A DNA stretch of 64,000 bases from NCBI RefSeq assembly GCF_014635665.1, contig NZ_BMDG01000008.1, forward strand, positions 62,001 to 126,000. Reading direction: 5' to 3'. Source of the DNA: Isoptericola cucumis. Lineage in GTDB: Bacteria; Actinomycetota; Actinomycetes; Actinomycetales; Cellulomonadaceae. Numbering within the stretch: position 1 is the stretch's first letter; every line of letters begins with the position of its first letter. Positions 24,176-31,904 of this stretch are shown here, in pieces. Under the pieces are notes generated by a model, which worked only from the letters and a program-made list of their open reading frames with translations, was not told the origin of the DNA and did no database searches. The position numbers were made by a program, and so were the translations under genes.

Positions 24176-24541
24176 GTGGCAGAGGCCAGGATCCCGGCGG
24201 CGCTGTCGGGAGCGACCACGTGCCGGATCGTCACGCGCGGGCGCGTCAGCGGTGCGGAGCACGCCGTGACGGTCTGGTTCGCCCCCGTCGGCGACCGGCT
24301 GTACGTCGCGGTGCGTGGTGGGCTGCGCAGCGACTGGCTGCAGAACGCGCTGGCCCAGGAGCGGGTGCGCGTGGGCCGGCGCCACAGCGCATGGCCGGCC
24401 GGAGTCGCGCTCGTCACCGACCCGGCCGAGTGCCGGCGCGCCGTCGAGGCGTTCGCCGAGAAGTACGCCCAGCACTCCTCCGTGATCCGCGCCTGGCGCG
24501 CCGACGCTCCCACCTTCGCGCGGCTCGACCTCGCGGGCTGA
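24176..24541 (+). CDS. Small split-barrel (DUF385/PNPOx-like) protein
   Basis: A 121-residue protein with the order of strands seen in small FMN/F420-binding split-barrel proteins: CRIVTRGRVSGAEHAVTVWF, DRLYVAVRGG, SDWLQNALAQERVRVGRRH. The RGRxSG/H and SDWLxN segments are typical of deazaflavin-dependent nitroreductase-like (DUF385) proteins. GTG 24176 is 6 nt after TACGGT (24164-24169), suggesting a leaderless mRNA. No partner gene is apparent. The cofactor and substrate are unknown. Confidence 0.6.
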   Translation: MAEARIPAALSGATTCRIVTRGRVSGAEHAVTVWFAPVGDRLYVAVRGGLRSDWLQNALAQERVRVGRRHSAWPAGVALVTDPAECRRAVEAFAEKYAQHSSVIRAWRADAPTFARLDLAG

Positions 24542-24562
24542 TCGCCGTCGGCGAACCCGGAA

Positions 24563-24583
24563 ATTGAGCCGGGGTGGCTCAAG
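24563..24583. promoter_or_regulatory. HspR-type inverted repeat (HAIR) ahead of hsp20
   Basis: ATTGAG, nine bases, CTCAAG. The HspR-associated inverted repeat of actinobacteria is CTTGAG-N9-CTCAAG, so 11 of the 12 arm bases match at the exact spacing. It lies 39 bp before the hsp20 ATG and predicts heat-shock repression by HspR. Confidence 0.75.
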
Positions 24584-24621
24584 TTGTACCCGTCAGCAGC
24601 ACCCACCCCGAGGAGGACAGC

Positions 24622-25050
24622 ATGACCACCACCCTGACCCGCACCCCGTTCGCCGACGCCTGGCTCCGCGACCTGTGGACGCCCCGCTTCGCCGACGTCG
24701 CCCGCACCGAGGGCGTCAGCCCCGCCGCGGACGTGTACCGCGACGGCGAGGACCTCGTCGCCCGCCTCGACCTGCCGGGCGTGAACCCGGCCGAGGACGT
24801 CACCGTCGAGGTCGAGGGCCGCAAGCTCGTCGTGCGCGGCGAGCGCAAGGACCAGCGTTCGGAGGAGTCCGAGGGCCGCCGCATCTCGGAGGTCCGCTTC
24901 GGCTCCTTCCGTCGCGTCGTCGCCCTGCCGAAGGCCGTGGAGCCCGACGCCGTCACCGCGTCCTACGACGCGGGGATCCTGACGGTCACGGTCGCCGGCG
25001 TCTTCGCCGGCACCACGCCGCAGCGCATCGAGGTCACCACCGCGGCCTGA
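24622..25050 (+). CDS. Hsp20/alpha-crystallin small heat-shock protein
   Basis: A 142-residue chaperone. The alpha-crystallin domain runs from about residue 32 (VSPAADVYRDGEDLVARLDLPGV) through VTVEVEGRKLVVRGERK and FGSFRRVVALP to the conserved A-x-x-x-x-GxLxV equivalent VTASYDAGILTVTV. A short C-terminal tail ends TTPQRIEVTTAA, where RIEV is the I/V-x-I/V-like tail motif. It holds unfolding proteins in the cytosol under stress. ATG 24622 with AGGAGG 6 nt ahead was chosen over a longer frame that would cross the HAIR operator. It is expected to be HspR-controlled and is followed by a strong bidirectional terminator. Confidence 0.93.
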   Translation: MTTTLTRTPFADAWLRDLWTPRFADVARTEGVSPAADVYRDGEDLVARLDLPGVNPAEDVTVEVEGRKLVVRGERKDQRSEESEGRRISEVRFGSFRRVVALPKAVEPDAVTASYDAGILTVTVAGVFAGTTPQRIEVTTAA

Positions 25051-25081
25051 CAGCACCGCAGCCTGGCCCTCCAGGCACGCA

Positions 25082-25121
25082 CGACGGCGCCCGGTCATCC
25101 TGTGATGGCCGGGCGCCGTCG
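25082..25121. terminator. Hairpin terminator between hsp20 and hepT
   Basis: The 13-bp arms 25082-25094 and 25109-25121 are exact complements, and the inner bases extend the stem further to a short CTGT loop with one G.U pair. Positioned between the converging ends of hsp20 and the toxin gene, it probably serves both. Confidence 0.75.
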
Positions 25122-25128
25122 CGCGCAC

Positions 25129-25458
25129 CTAGGGAGCGCGTTCCACCAGCTGTTCGAGGGCCGCTCGCAGAGCGCCGAGGTCGTTCTCGACAGTCGCGCG
25201 CACGATCTGAGCGTCGATCGTCGTGTACCCGTGGACGATGCGGTTGCGCGTCGCCCGGACCACTGGCCACGCGTCACCGAACGCTCGGTCGCGACCATCG
25301 GCGCTGAGCCGCGCCGCAGCATCGATCGCCGCAGCGAGCCTGAGGCAGACCGCGTCCACGGTGACCTGTGCCGACCATGAACCTTCCGCGACATGCCGCT
25401 CCAGCATCGCCAGGTGTTCCAGCGACTCCAGAGCAAGCTGATGGTCGGAGCGCCTCAC
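25129..25458 (-). CDS. hepT: HepT-like HEPN toxin
   Basis: A 109-residue all-helical HEPN-domain protein. The RX4HXY active motif is present as RNRIVHGY at about residues 70-77. HEPN toxins are ribonucleases cleaving tRNA or mRNA; in studied HepT-MntA pairs the Tyr of this motif is AMPylated by the antitoxin. GTG at 25456-25458 overlaps the antitoxin stop (GTGA), giving the antitoxin-first, coupled order usual for the system. The length fits the family. Confidence 0.87.
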   Translation of the reverse strand: MRRSDHQLALESLEHLAMLERHVAEGSWSAQVTVDAVCLRLAAAIDAAARLSADGRDRAFGDAWPVVRATRNRIVHGYTTIDAQIVRATVENDLGALRAALEQLVERAP

Positions 25459-26003
25459 AAGGTGATCGCACCGATCGACTCCCGCACCGCCGAGCGCAGC
25501 GATCGTTCGGGCACGATGTCGACCGGCCGGCCGAGCATCTGCTCGAGCTCGACCTCCAGCGCGCCCAGCGCGAAGTGCCCGACCCCGTCGTCGAGATCGA
25601 CCAGCAGATCGACGTCGGATCCCGCGTCAGCGGTACCGGCAGCCACCGACCCGAAGACGCGCACGTGCCGCACGCCATGGCGACTCGCCGCCGCCACGAT
25701 GTCATCCCGACGGCGGCGCAAGACGTCATCCAGGACCGACTGGCAGGCCGGCCGTACGCCCACGTTCGCCACATCAGGATCGCTCTCGAGCGCCCGGTGC
25801 AGGAGTCGCTTGACCTCGGGCTGACTCCGTCCGAGCGCCCCTGCGATACGCCGCTGGCTCCAGCCCAGGTCGTGCGCCTGTCGGGCCCCTCGTTCCAAAG
25901 TTGTCCGAGCCTCGTCCCGCAACGCCTCCGCGCGCTCCGCAAGGGAACCGAGGTAGTCCTCGAACGCGCGCTCGACAGCCGACACGTCGCCGTCATCCAC
26001 CAC
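25455..26003 (-). CDS. mntA: MntA-type nucleotidyltransferase antitoxin with N-terminal HTH
   Basis: A 182-residue protein. The C-terminal minimal nucleotidyltransferase has the exact GSX10DXD motif (FGSVAAGTADAGSDVDLLVDL, residues ~117-137), which binds Mg-ATP and transfers AMP to the toxin. The first ~80 residues are extra: a coiled helix followed by a helix-turn-helix, GWSQRRIAGALGRSQPEVKRLLH. This addition could let the antitoxin repress its own promoter, as many MNT antitoxins lack any DNA-binding domain. GTG start 26001-26003 with GGAGG just upstream. It forms a type VII toxin-antitoxin pair with the downstream gene. Confidence 0.85.
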   Translation of the reverse strand: MVDDGDVSAVERAFEDYLGSLAERAEALRDEARTTLERGARQAHDLGWSQRRIAGALGRSQPEVKRLLHRALESDPDVANVGVRPACQSVLDDVLRRRRDDIVAAASRHGVRHVRVFGSVAAGTADAGSDVDLLVDLDDGVGHFALGALEVELEQMLGRPVDIVPERSLRSAVRESIGAITL

Positions 26004-26096
26004 ACCACCTCCGATAGGTGATGCTATCAGCGGGCGTCACGTCTCCGCACCCGCTCTCGTCGTGGTGACAGAGAGACTGGGAACGAGGGAGGCACC

Positions 26097-27308
26097 ATGC
26101 GTGAGAAGACCGAGGTTCTCGTCGTCGGCGGCGGGTACGCCGGCGTGATGGCGGCCAACCGCCTGACGAAGCGTGACGACGTGGCGGTGACGCTGGTGAA
26201 CCCGCGGCCGACGTTCGTGGAGCGGATCCGCCTGCACCAGCGGGTGGCGGGCACGCACGACGCGGTCGTCGACTACCGGGATGTGCTGGCCCGCGGGGTC
26301 CGGCTGGTCGTGGACGCGGCGGAGCGGATCGACGCCCCCGCACGGACCGTGACGCTGGCGGGCGGCGGCAGCCTCGGCTACGACTACCTCGTCTACGCCG
26401 TCGGCAGCGGCAGCGCCGACCCGGGCGTCCCCGGGGCGGCGGAGCACGCCTACCCGATCGCGTCCCTGGAGGAGGCGGAGCGCCTCCGGCCCGTGCTCGA
26501 GGCCACCGGTCCCGGCGCCGCGGTGACCGTCGTGGGGGCGGGGCCGACGGGCATCGAGGCCGCGACCGAGCTGGCGGAGCAGGGGTACGCGGTGACGCTG
26601 GTCTGCGACGTGCTCGGCCCGTACCTGCACGCGAACGGCCGGCGCACGGTCGCCGCCCGCATGGCGCGGCTCGGGGTCACGGTCCTCGCCGGCCCGAACG
26701 CGACGGTGACGTCCGTGACGCCCGAGGCCGTGCGGCTCGCCGACGGCCGGGAGGTGCCGGGCGCCGTCACGATCTGGACCGCCGGCTTCGGCGTCCCCGA
26801 CCTGGCAGCGCACAGCGGCCTCGCCACCGACCCGGTCGGCCGGCTCCGCACCGACGAGACGCTGACCAGCGTCGACGACGACCGCGTCGTCGCGGCGGGC
26901 GACTCGGCCGCGCCGTCGGACCTCCCGTTCCGGATGAGCTGCCAGGCCGCCGGCCAGCTGGGCGCCATCGCGGGCGACACCGTGCTCAGCCGCATCGCGG
27001 GCACCGAGCCCGCGCCCGTCGCCCTCGCGTTCGCCGGGCAGTGCATCAGCCTCGGGCGCGGGGCCGGGATGTTCGAGTTCTCCCGCCGGGACGACGTGCC
27101 CGTCGGCGTCCACCTCGGCGGCCGCGCGGGCTCGCGGCTGGGCGCGGGGGTCAAGGAGCTCGTCTGCCGGAGCACCGTCCTGATGCTCCGCTGGGAGGCG
27201 CGCCGGCCCGGCCTGGTGCGGTTCCCGGCCTTCGTCACCGACCCGCGCCGCCGCGAGGTGCTGCGGCAGCGCTCGGTGCCGGCGCCGGCCGGCGCCGCCT
27301 CGGCCTGA
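26097..27308 (+). CDS. NDH-2-like FAD/NAD(P)-dependent oxidoreductase
   Basis: A 403-residue pyridine-nucleotide disulfide-type flavoprotein without a redox disulfide. The FAD motif is VLVVGGGYAGVMAANRL (7-23), followed by FVERIRLHQRVAG (typical of type II NADH dehydrogenases and related quinone reductases). The NAD motif is AVTVVGAGPTGIEAATELAEQG at about 142-163 and the second FAD contact is VVAAGDSAAP. No C-terminal membrane helix is evident; the end is basic and may touch the membrane. It would pass electrons from NAD(P)H to a quinone or other acceptor. ATG 26097 follows GGGAGG. It converges on the AraC-type regulator, the two stops being one base apart. Confidence 0.82.
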   Translation: MREKTEVLVVGGGYAGVMAANRLTKRDDVAVTLVNPRPTFVERIRLHQRVAGTHDAVVDYRDVLARGVRLVVDAAERIDAPARTVTLAGGGSLGYDYLVYAVGSGSADPGVPGAAEHAYPIASLEEAERLRPVLEATGPGAAVTVVGAGPTGIEAATELAEQGYAVTLVCDVLGPYLHANGRRTVAARMARLGVTVLAGPNATVTSVTPEAVRLADGREVPGAVTIWTAGFGVPDLAAHSGLATDPVGRLRTDETLTSVDDDRVVAAGDSAAPSDLPFRMSCQAAGQLGAIAGDTVLSRIAGTEPAPVALAFAGQCISLGRGAGMFEFSRRDDVPVGVHLGGRAGSRLGAGVKELVCRSTVLMLRWEARRPGLVRFPAFVTDPRRREVLRQRSVPAPAGAASA

Positions 27309-27309
27309 C

Positions 27310-28389
27310 CTACCCCGGCCCGCCCGAGCCGCCGGAAGGTCGCACGTCGCCGCCGCCCGACCGCGACCACGTCTCACGACGCCACCGCACCGGGGTCACC
27401 CCGTACCGCTCCCGGAAGCGCCGCGCCAGGTATCCGGCGTCGCGGTGACCGGTGCGCTGCGCGACGGCGGCCAGCGGCAGGTCGGTCTCCGCCAGCAGCC
27501 GCCGGGCCTCCGTCATGCGCCGCTCGGTGAGCCACTCCTGCAGGGTGCGGCCCGTGCGCTCGCGCACCAGCGTGCTCAGGTGGCCGGTCGTGTACCCGAG
27601 GTCGTGCGCGACGTCCCGCGGCGAGACCGGCTCGCGGAAGCGCGCCTCCACCACGGCGAACACGCGCGCCACCAGCGGGTCCGCCACCGGGCCGGCCGAC
27701 GACGCGTCGGACGACGCCCCCTCCGTCGACGCGGCACGCAGCCGCGCCAGCTCCACCAGCATGCGGGTGAGCAGCGCCGACGCCGCGGCCGACGCCCCGA
27801 CCCGTTCCGGCGCGGCCGTCTCGGCGGCCAGGTCGGCGAACCAGGCCGACCAGCGCGCCCGGTCGGCGGGCGGCACCGCGAGCCCGCGCGGGTGGCCGCC
27901 CGGCTCGGCGGCGAACGGGGCCGCCAGGGGGTGCCCGGCCCACGCCATCGGTGGCACGTCCGCGAGCGCCGGCACGGCGTCGGGCATGAAGAAGACGCTC
28001 CACGCCCGCGCGTGCGCGAGCGTCGTGACGTCGCCCGCGCCGAGCACCTGCCCGGGCCCGACGGCGAACAGGTCGCCGTCGCGCAGCTCGTGCTGCCCGT
28101 CCCCGAGGCGGACCGTGCCGCCGCCCTGCTCCACGAGGACGAGGACGAGGAAGTCGTGGACGTGCCGGTGGCCGTCGGGCAGCGGGTCGTGCTCCGGCCC
28201 GTCGAAGCGGAGCACGGTGATCGGCGGCGCTCCCGGTCGCGGGTCGTAGCGGTAGACGGGCGTGCCGTCGGCGCGCACGGTGCGCAGGCGCGTCGCGCGC
28301 GGGCGGTGCCCCGGCCCCACACCGCGCGTGCCCACGTCCCCGTGCCCGCCCGCGGGGGCGGCCGCCGGGGTGTCCGAAGAATGTCGCAT
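27310..28389 (-). CDS. AraC-family transcriptional regulator
   Basis: A 359-residue regulator. The N-terminal region after a Gly/Ala-rich leader (~50 residues) is an AraC cupin sensor, with HDFLVLVLVEQGGGTVRLGDG and LRDGDLFAVGPGQ. The two helix-turn-helix motifs are at the C-terminus: SPRDVAHDLGYTTGHLSTLVRERTG and LPLAAVAQRTGHRDAGYLARRFRERYG, ending in the typical TPVRWR. It probably controls the methyltransferase gene divergent from it (93 bp between starts) or the flavoprotein gene converging on it. The ligand is unknown. Confidence 0.85.
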   Translation of the reverse strand: MRHSSDTPAAAPAGGHGDVGTRGVGPGHRPRATRLRTVRADGTPVYRYDPRPGAPPITVLRFDGPEHDPLPDGHRHVHDFLVLVLVEQGGGTVRLGDGQHELRDGDLFAVGPGQVLGAGDVTTLAHARAWSVFFMPDAVPALADVPPMAWAGHPLAAPFAAEPGGHPRGLAVPPADRARWSAWFADLAAETAAPERVGASAAASALLTRMLVELARLRAASTEGASSDASSAGPVADPLVARVFAVVEARFREPVSPRDVAHDLGYTTGHLSTLVRERTGRTLQEWLTERRMTEARRLLAETDLPLAAVAQRTGHRDAGYLARRFRERYGVTPVRWRRETWSRSGGGDVRPSGGSGGPG

Positions 28390-28482
28390 CCCCGCCTACT
28401 TTCGTCCGCTCCGGCCCCGCCCGCCCGCCGCAGGATGGGCAGCGGCCGGAGATCCCGGCCCTCACGCAGAAGGGTGCCGGAC

Positions 28483-29268
28483 ATGACCGCACACCGCTCG
28501 CACGACGCCGCACCGAACGGCGTGCGGATGCTCGACGACGTCCACCCGGGCGAGCAGGGCAAGGCGTTCCTGCCCGGCATGGGCAAGGCCTGGCTCATGC
28601 CGCTGTACGACCCGATGACGCGCGCGCTGGGCGTGCGCCGCCTGCACCGTCGCACGGTCGAGGCTGCGGGCGTCTCCCCCGGGCAGCGCGTCCTGGACGT
28701 CGGGACCGGCACCGGCAGCCTCGCCTTCGCCGTGCTGCGCGCCGTCCCGGACGCCGTCGTCACCGGGCTCGACCCGGACGCGGGCGCGCTGCGCACCGCC
28801 GCCCGCAAGGCCCGGCGCCGGCGGTACGCCCGCACCGCCGACCTCACGCTCGTGCGCGGGTACGCCGACCGGCTGCCGCTGCCGGACGCGAGCCTCGACC
28901 ACGTCGTGTCGTCGCTCGCCCTGCACCACGTGCCGATGGCGGAGAAGGAGTCCATGGCGGCCGAGCTGATGCGGGTGCTGCGGCCCGGCGGGTGGGTGAC
29001 GATCGCCGACTTCGGTGGGCACGGGCAGGGCCACGGCGGAGGCACGGGCCACGGGCACGGTCACGACGCGCACGCCCAGGGCCATCGGCACGGTCACGAC
29101 GCCGACGGCCACGGTCACGACGCGCCCGCCGGCGGCTACCGCGACGACGCGGCGGACGACGGGATCCCGCGCCTGCTGGCGGCCGCCGGGATGGTCGACG
29201 CGCGCGAGGTGGGACGCACGACGCTGCTGGGCGGCACGGTGCTGCTGGTGCGCGCCCGGCGACCCTGA
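28483..29268 (+). CDS. SAM-dependent methyltransferase with a His-rich insert
   Basis: A 261-residue class I methyltransferase. Motif I is VLDVGTGTGSLAFAVL (70-85), motif II VTGLDPDAGAL, post-II LTLVRGYADRLPLPDASLDHVVSSLALHHV, and motif III LMRVLRPGGWVTIADFG. Straight after motif III, residues 180-212 hold 11 His among 33 residues, mostly in HGH and GHD units. Such a segment can bind Ni, Zn or Cu, which suggests metal sensing or metal-dependent activity. The C-terminus resumes the fold (IPRLLAAAGMVDAREVGRTTLLGGTVLLVRARR). ATG 28483 was chosen; AGAAGGGTG lies just ahead. It is divergent from an AraC regulator. Confidence 0.82.
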   Translation: MTAHRSHDAAPNGVRMLDDVHPGEQGKAFLPGMGKAWLMPLYDPMTRALGVRRLHRRTVEAAGVSPGQRVLDVGTGTGSLAFAVLRAVPDAVVTGLDPDAGALRTAARKARRRRYARTADLTLVRGYADRLPLPDASLDHVVSSLALHHVPMAEKESMAAELMRVLRPGGWVTIADFGGHGQGHGGGTGHGHGHDAHAQGHRHGHDADGHGHDAPAGGYRDDAADDGIPRLLAAAGMVDAREVGRTTLLGGTVLLVRARRP

Positions 29269-29339
29269 ACCGGACCTGAACCGGCCGCCGCCCGCGAGCC
29301 GTGCCGGCCGGCGTCACCGCGTCTGGTTACGGTGCCGCC

Positions 29340-29642
29340 ATGACGTACGCGAACGTGGGGTGGCTGGGCGCCGCGCCCGGCAGGCGCGACGACCTGGTCG
29401 CGTTCCTGACGCGGCCGAGCGACGACCTGGCGGACGCCGGCTGCCTGCTCTACGAGGTGGGCGTGAACGACGAGCACCCCGACCGCGTGTTCGTCGCCGA
29501 GCTGTGGACGTCCGCCGAGGCGCACCGCGCGTCGCTGGAGCTCCCGAGCGTGCAGGCGTCGATCTCGGAGGCGCGGCCGCTGCTGTCCGGGGAGTTCGGC
29601 GGCGACCGGTTCACCGTCGTCGGCTCACCCCTGCGCCGCTGA
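29340..29642 (+). CDS. Antibiotic-biosynthesis-monooxygenase (ABM) domain protein
   Basis: A 100-residue ferredoxin-like-fold protein: GWLGAAPGRRDDLVAFL, AGCLLYEVGVNDEHPDRVFVAELWTSAEAHRAS and SISEARPLLSGEF give the ABM pattern of a strand, helix, then a YE/W-containing strand pair. Members are cofactor-free monooxygenases or haem-degrading proteins, usually dimers. ATG 29340 is 6 nt after TACGGT (29328-29333), so it is probably leaderless. Its last 18 bases overlap the end of the convergent VOC gene. Confidence 0.8.
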   Translation: MTYANVGWLGAAPGRRDDLVAFLTRPSDDLADAGCLLYEVGVNDEHPDRVFVAELWTSAEAHRASLELPSVQASISEARPLLSGEFGGDRFTVVGSPLRR

Positions 29643-30491
29643 CCCCTCGCCCTGCGGGGCGAACTGCGACAGCACCAGCACGGCGCCCTGCGGGTCGCGC
29701 ACGGTCGCGGTCCGCGCCCACTCGCCGTCGCTCGAGTGCAGCACGACTCCCCCGGCGCGTTCCGCGGCCTCGGCAGAGGCGTCCCGGTCGGCGACGGCGA
29801 ACGTGACCTGCCAGTGGGCGGGCCCGTCGGACGGCAGGATCCCGGCGACCGCGTCGGCGAAGCCCGGCGGCGCGACGTCCTGCTGCCGCTCGTGGATGCC
29901 CGGGTCGTTGGTCGCGGCCAGGTGGTCGCCGTAGCCGGGCACCCGCGCCATGCCGATGGCCAGCGCCGGGTCGACCTCCCACCCGAGCAGCGGGCCGTAG
30001 AACGCGAGCGCCGCCTGCGGGTCGGGCGTGGCCAGGTCGCTGAAGTTCCACGTGCCCGGCTCGTTCACCCGCTGCGCGCCCAGCCGGGTGCCCGCCTGCC
30101 AGAGCCGGCTCGGCGCCCCCTCCGGGTCGACGATCCGCGCCATCCGACCGGCCGGCCGACCGGGCGGGCCCACGGCCTCGGGCGGCGAGCTCACGGTGCC
30201 GCCGAGCTCGACGACGCGGGCCGCGGCCGCCTCGACGTCGTCCACCGCGAGGTACGTGTGCCACGCGACCTCGCCGTCGTACCCCGGGTCCGCGGTGGCG
30301 ATCCCCGCGATCGCCGTGTCGTCGGTGCCGTCCCACGACGCGACGACGTACCGGCCGGGCGCCCCTGCCGGCAGCTTGTCGGTGAAGCGCCACCCGAACA
30401 GCGCGCCGTAGAACGCGGTCGCGGCGTCGACGTCGGGAGGCTCCAGGTCGATCCAGCTCGGGACCCCGTGCGGGTACGTGTGCGGTGTCAT
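29625..30491 (-). CDS. Two-domain VOC (glyoxalase/bleomycin-resistance fold) protein
   Basis: A 288-residue protein made of two VOC modules, each opening with a DLEPPDVDAATAFYGALFGW-like or FSDLATPDPQAALAFYGPLLGW-like segment (about residues 14 and 140). It closes each module with beta-strands such as GRMARIVDPEGAPSRLWQ. These proteins act as metal-dependent lyases, dioxygenases or drug-binding proteins; the tandem type is common in actinobacteria and its substrate is unknown. ATG at 30489-30491 with GGTGGAG ahead; a longer frame adds 14 Gly/Ala residues only. Confidence 0.83.
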   Translation of the reverse strand: MTPHTYPHGVPSWIDLEPPDVDAATAFYGALFGWRFTDKLPAGAPGRYVVASWDGTDDTAIAGIATADPGYDGEVAWHTYLAVDDVEAAAARVVELGGTVSSPPEAVGPPGRPAGRMARIVDPEGAPSRLWQAGTRLGAQRVNEPGTWNFSDLATPDPQAALAFYGPLLGWEVDPALAIGMARVPGYGDHLAATNDPGIHERQQDVAPPGFADAVAGILPSDGPAHWQVTFAVADRDASAEAAERAGGVVLHSSDGEWARTATVRDPQGAVLVLSQFAPQGEGSAAQG

Positions 30492-30546
30492 GTCTCCACC
30501 CTGGCCCGCACCACCGACACCACGCACGGCCAACGGCCGAGCGCGC

Positions 30547-30936
30547 TCAGAAGGGCACGCCGCACCGGAGCACGACGTTGGCGTAGGGCGTCGACTCCCC
30601 GGTGCGCACGACGAGCGCGGCCCCGGCGGTCAGCTCCTTGAGCCGCTCGTGCGGCACGGTGGCCGGTTCCAGGCCGCGCGCGGTCACCCACCGCTCGACG
30701 ACCGTGCCGCGCGCCTCGTCCGCGAGGGTCGACGCCTCGACGACGAGCTCGTCCAGCAGCGCGTCGAGCACCTGCTCGAACGAGGGGACGCCGGCGACGA
30801 GCGCGAGGTCGACGACGGCGACCTCGCCGCCGCGCGGCAGGGGCAGGCCCCGGTCGGCGACGACGACGTGGTGCGTGTGGCCGAGTCGCGCGACCTCGCG
30901 CGCCAGGTCGGCGTGCAGGATCCCGCGCCGCTTCAC
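30547..30936 (-). CDS. rbsD: D-ribose pyranase
   Basis: A 129-residue RbsD: it begins KRRGILHADLAREVARLGHTHHVVVADRGLPLP, with the catalytic His of LGHTHH and the D-x-GLP motif, then AVVDLALVAGVPSFEQVL. It interconverts beta-pyranose and beta-furanose ribose so that ribokinase gets its substrate. The GTG start 30934-30936 has GGAGG about 8 nt ahead and overlaps the rbsK stop as GTGA. It is the last gene of the rbs operon. Confidence 0.93.
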   Translation of the reverse strand: MKRRGILHADLAREVARLGHTHHVVVADRGLPLPRGGEVAVVDLALVAGVPSFEQVLDALLDELVVEASTLADEARGTVVERWVTARGLEPATVPHERLKELTAGAALVVRTGESTPYANVVLRCGVPF

Positions 30937-31904
30937 GACGCCACCTCCGAGACCTCCGGCAGCTCGTCGCCGACGCCGGGGTAGGACGCCTGCGCCCCCT
31001 CCGCGCGCACCGCGAACGCCCCGACGCGGGCCGCCGTCCGTGCCGCGTCCACGAGGCGGTCGCCCCGGCTCAGGCCGCACGCGAGGGCTCCGACGAACGC
31101 GTCCCCCGCGCCCGTCGTGTCGACCGCCCGCACCCGCGGGGACGGCACCCGCACGACGGCGGCCGCGCCGCCGACCAGCCCACCGTCCGCCCCGCCGACC
31201 AGCGCGCCGCGCGGACCGACGGTGAGCACCACCGAGCGCACGCCGCGCGCGAGCAGCCCCCGCACGAGCGCCGCCTCGTCGTCCGACCGCCCGGCCGCCA
31301 CGCCGAGGCGCTCCCCGACCAGCCGGGCCTCGTGCTCGTTGAGCACCAGCGGGTCGGCACGCAGCAGCACGTCCTCGGCCACGTCGACCACCGGCGCGAG
31401 GTTGACGACGAGGCGGCCCGTCGCCGCCCGCGCCGCGGCCTCGATCCCGGCCACGGGGATCTCGCCCTGCAGCACGACCACCGCCGCGCCGGCAACGAGC
31501 GCCTCGTGCGCGCGCACGACGTCCGCGTCCACCGTCCCGTTGGCGCCCGGCACGACGACGATCGAGTTCTCCCCGTCGTCGCTCACGGTGACGACCGCGA
31601 TCCCGGTGGGCGCGTCCGCCACGGCCACGGCGTCGAGGTCGACCCCGGCCGCGCGGAGCCCGGCGAGCGCGGCCACGGCGAACTCGTCGTCGCCGACCGC
31701 GCCCACGAGGGCCACCTCGGCGCCGAGCCGGGCGGCGGCGACCGCCTGGTTGGCGCCCTTGCCCCCGGACATGACCTGCATGCCGTGCCCGAGCACCGTC
31801 TCGCCGGGCGCGGGGTGGGCCCGGACGCCGAGGACCAGGTCGGCGTTCGTCGACCCGACCACCACGATCCCGGCACGCCGGGCGTGCGCGCCGTCCGACG
31901 TCAC
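30933..31904 (-). CDS. rbsK: Ribokinase
   Basis: A 323-residue PfkB-family kinase. The N-terminal signature IVVVGSTNADLVLGVRAHPAPGET is followed by the substrate loop MSGGKGANQAVAAARLG and the C-terminal DTTGAGDAFVGALA with the catalytic Asp and anion hole. It phosphorylates ribose at O5. GTG start at 31902-31904 overlaps the rbsB stop (GTGA). It lies between the binding protein and the pyranase genes, as in other ribose operons. Confidence 0.94.
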   Translation of the reverse strand: MTSDGAHARRAGIVVVGSTNADLVLGVRAHPAPGETVLGHGMQVMSGGKGANQAVAAARLGAEVALVGAVGDDEFAVAALAGLRAAGVDLDAVAVADAPTGIAVVTVSDDGENSIVVVPGANGTVDADVVRAHEALVAGAAVVVLQGEIPVAGIEAAARAATGRLVVNLAPVVDVAEDVLLRADPLVLNEHEARLVGERLGVAAGRSDDEAALVRGLLARGVRSVVLTVGPRGALVGGADGGLVGGAAAVVRVPSPRVRAVDTTGAGDAFVGALACGLSRGDRLVDAARTAARVGAFAVRAEGAQASYPGVGDELPEVSEVAS

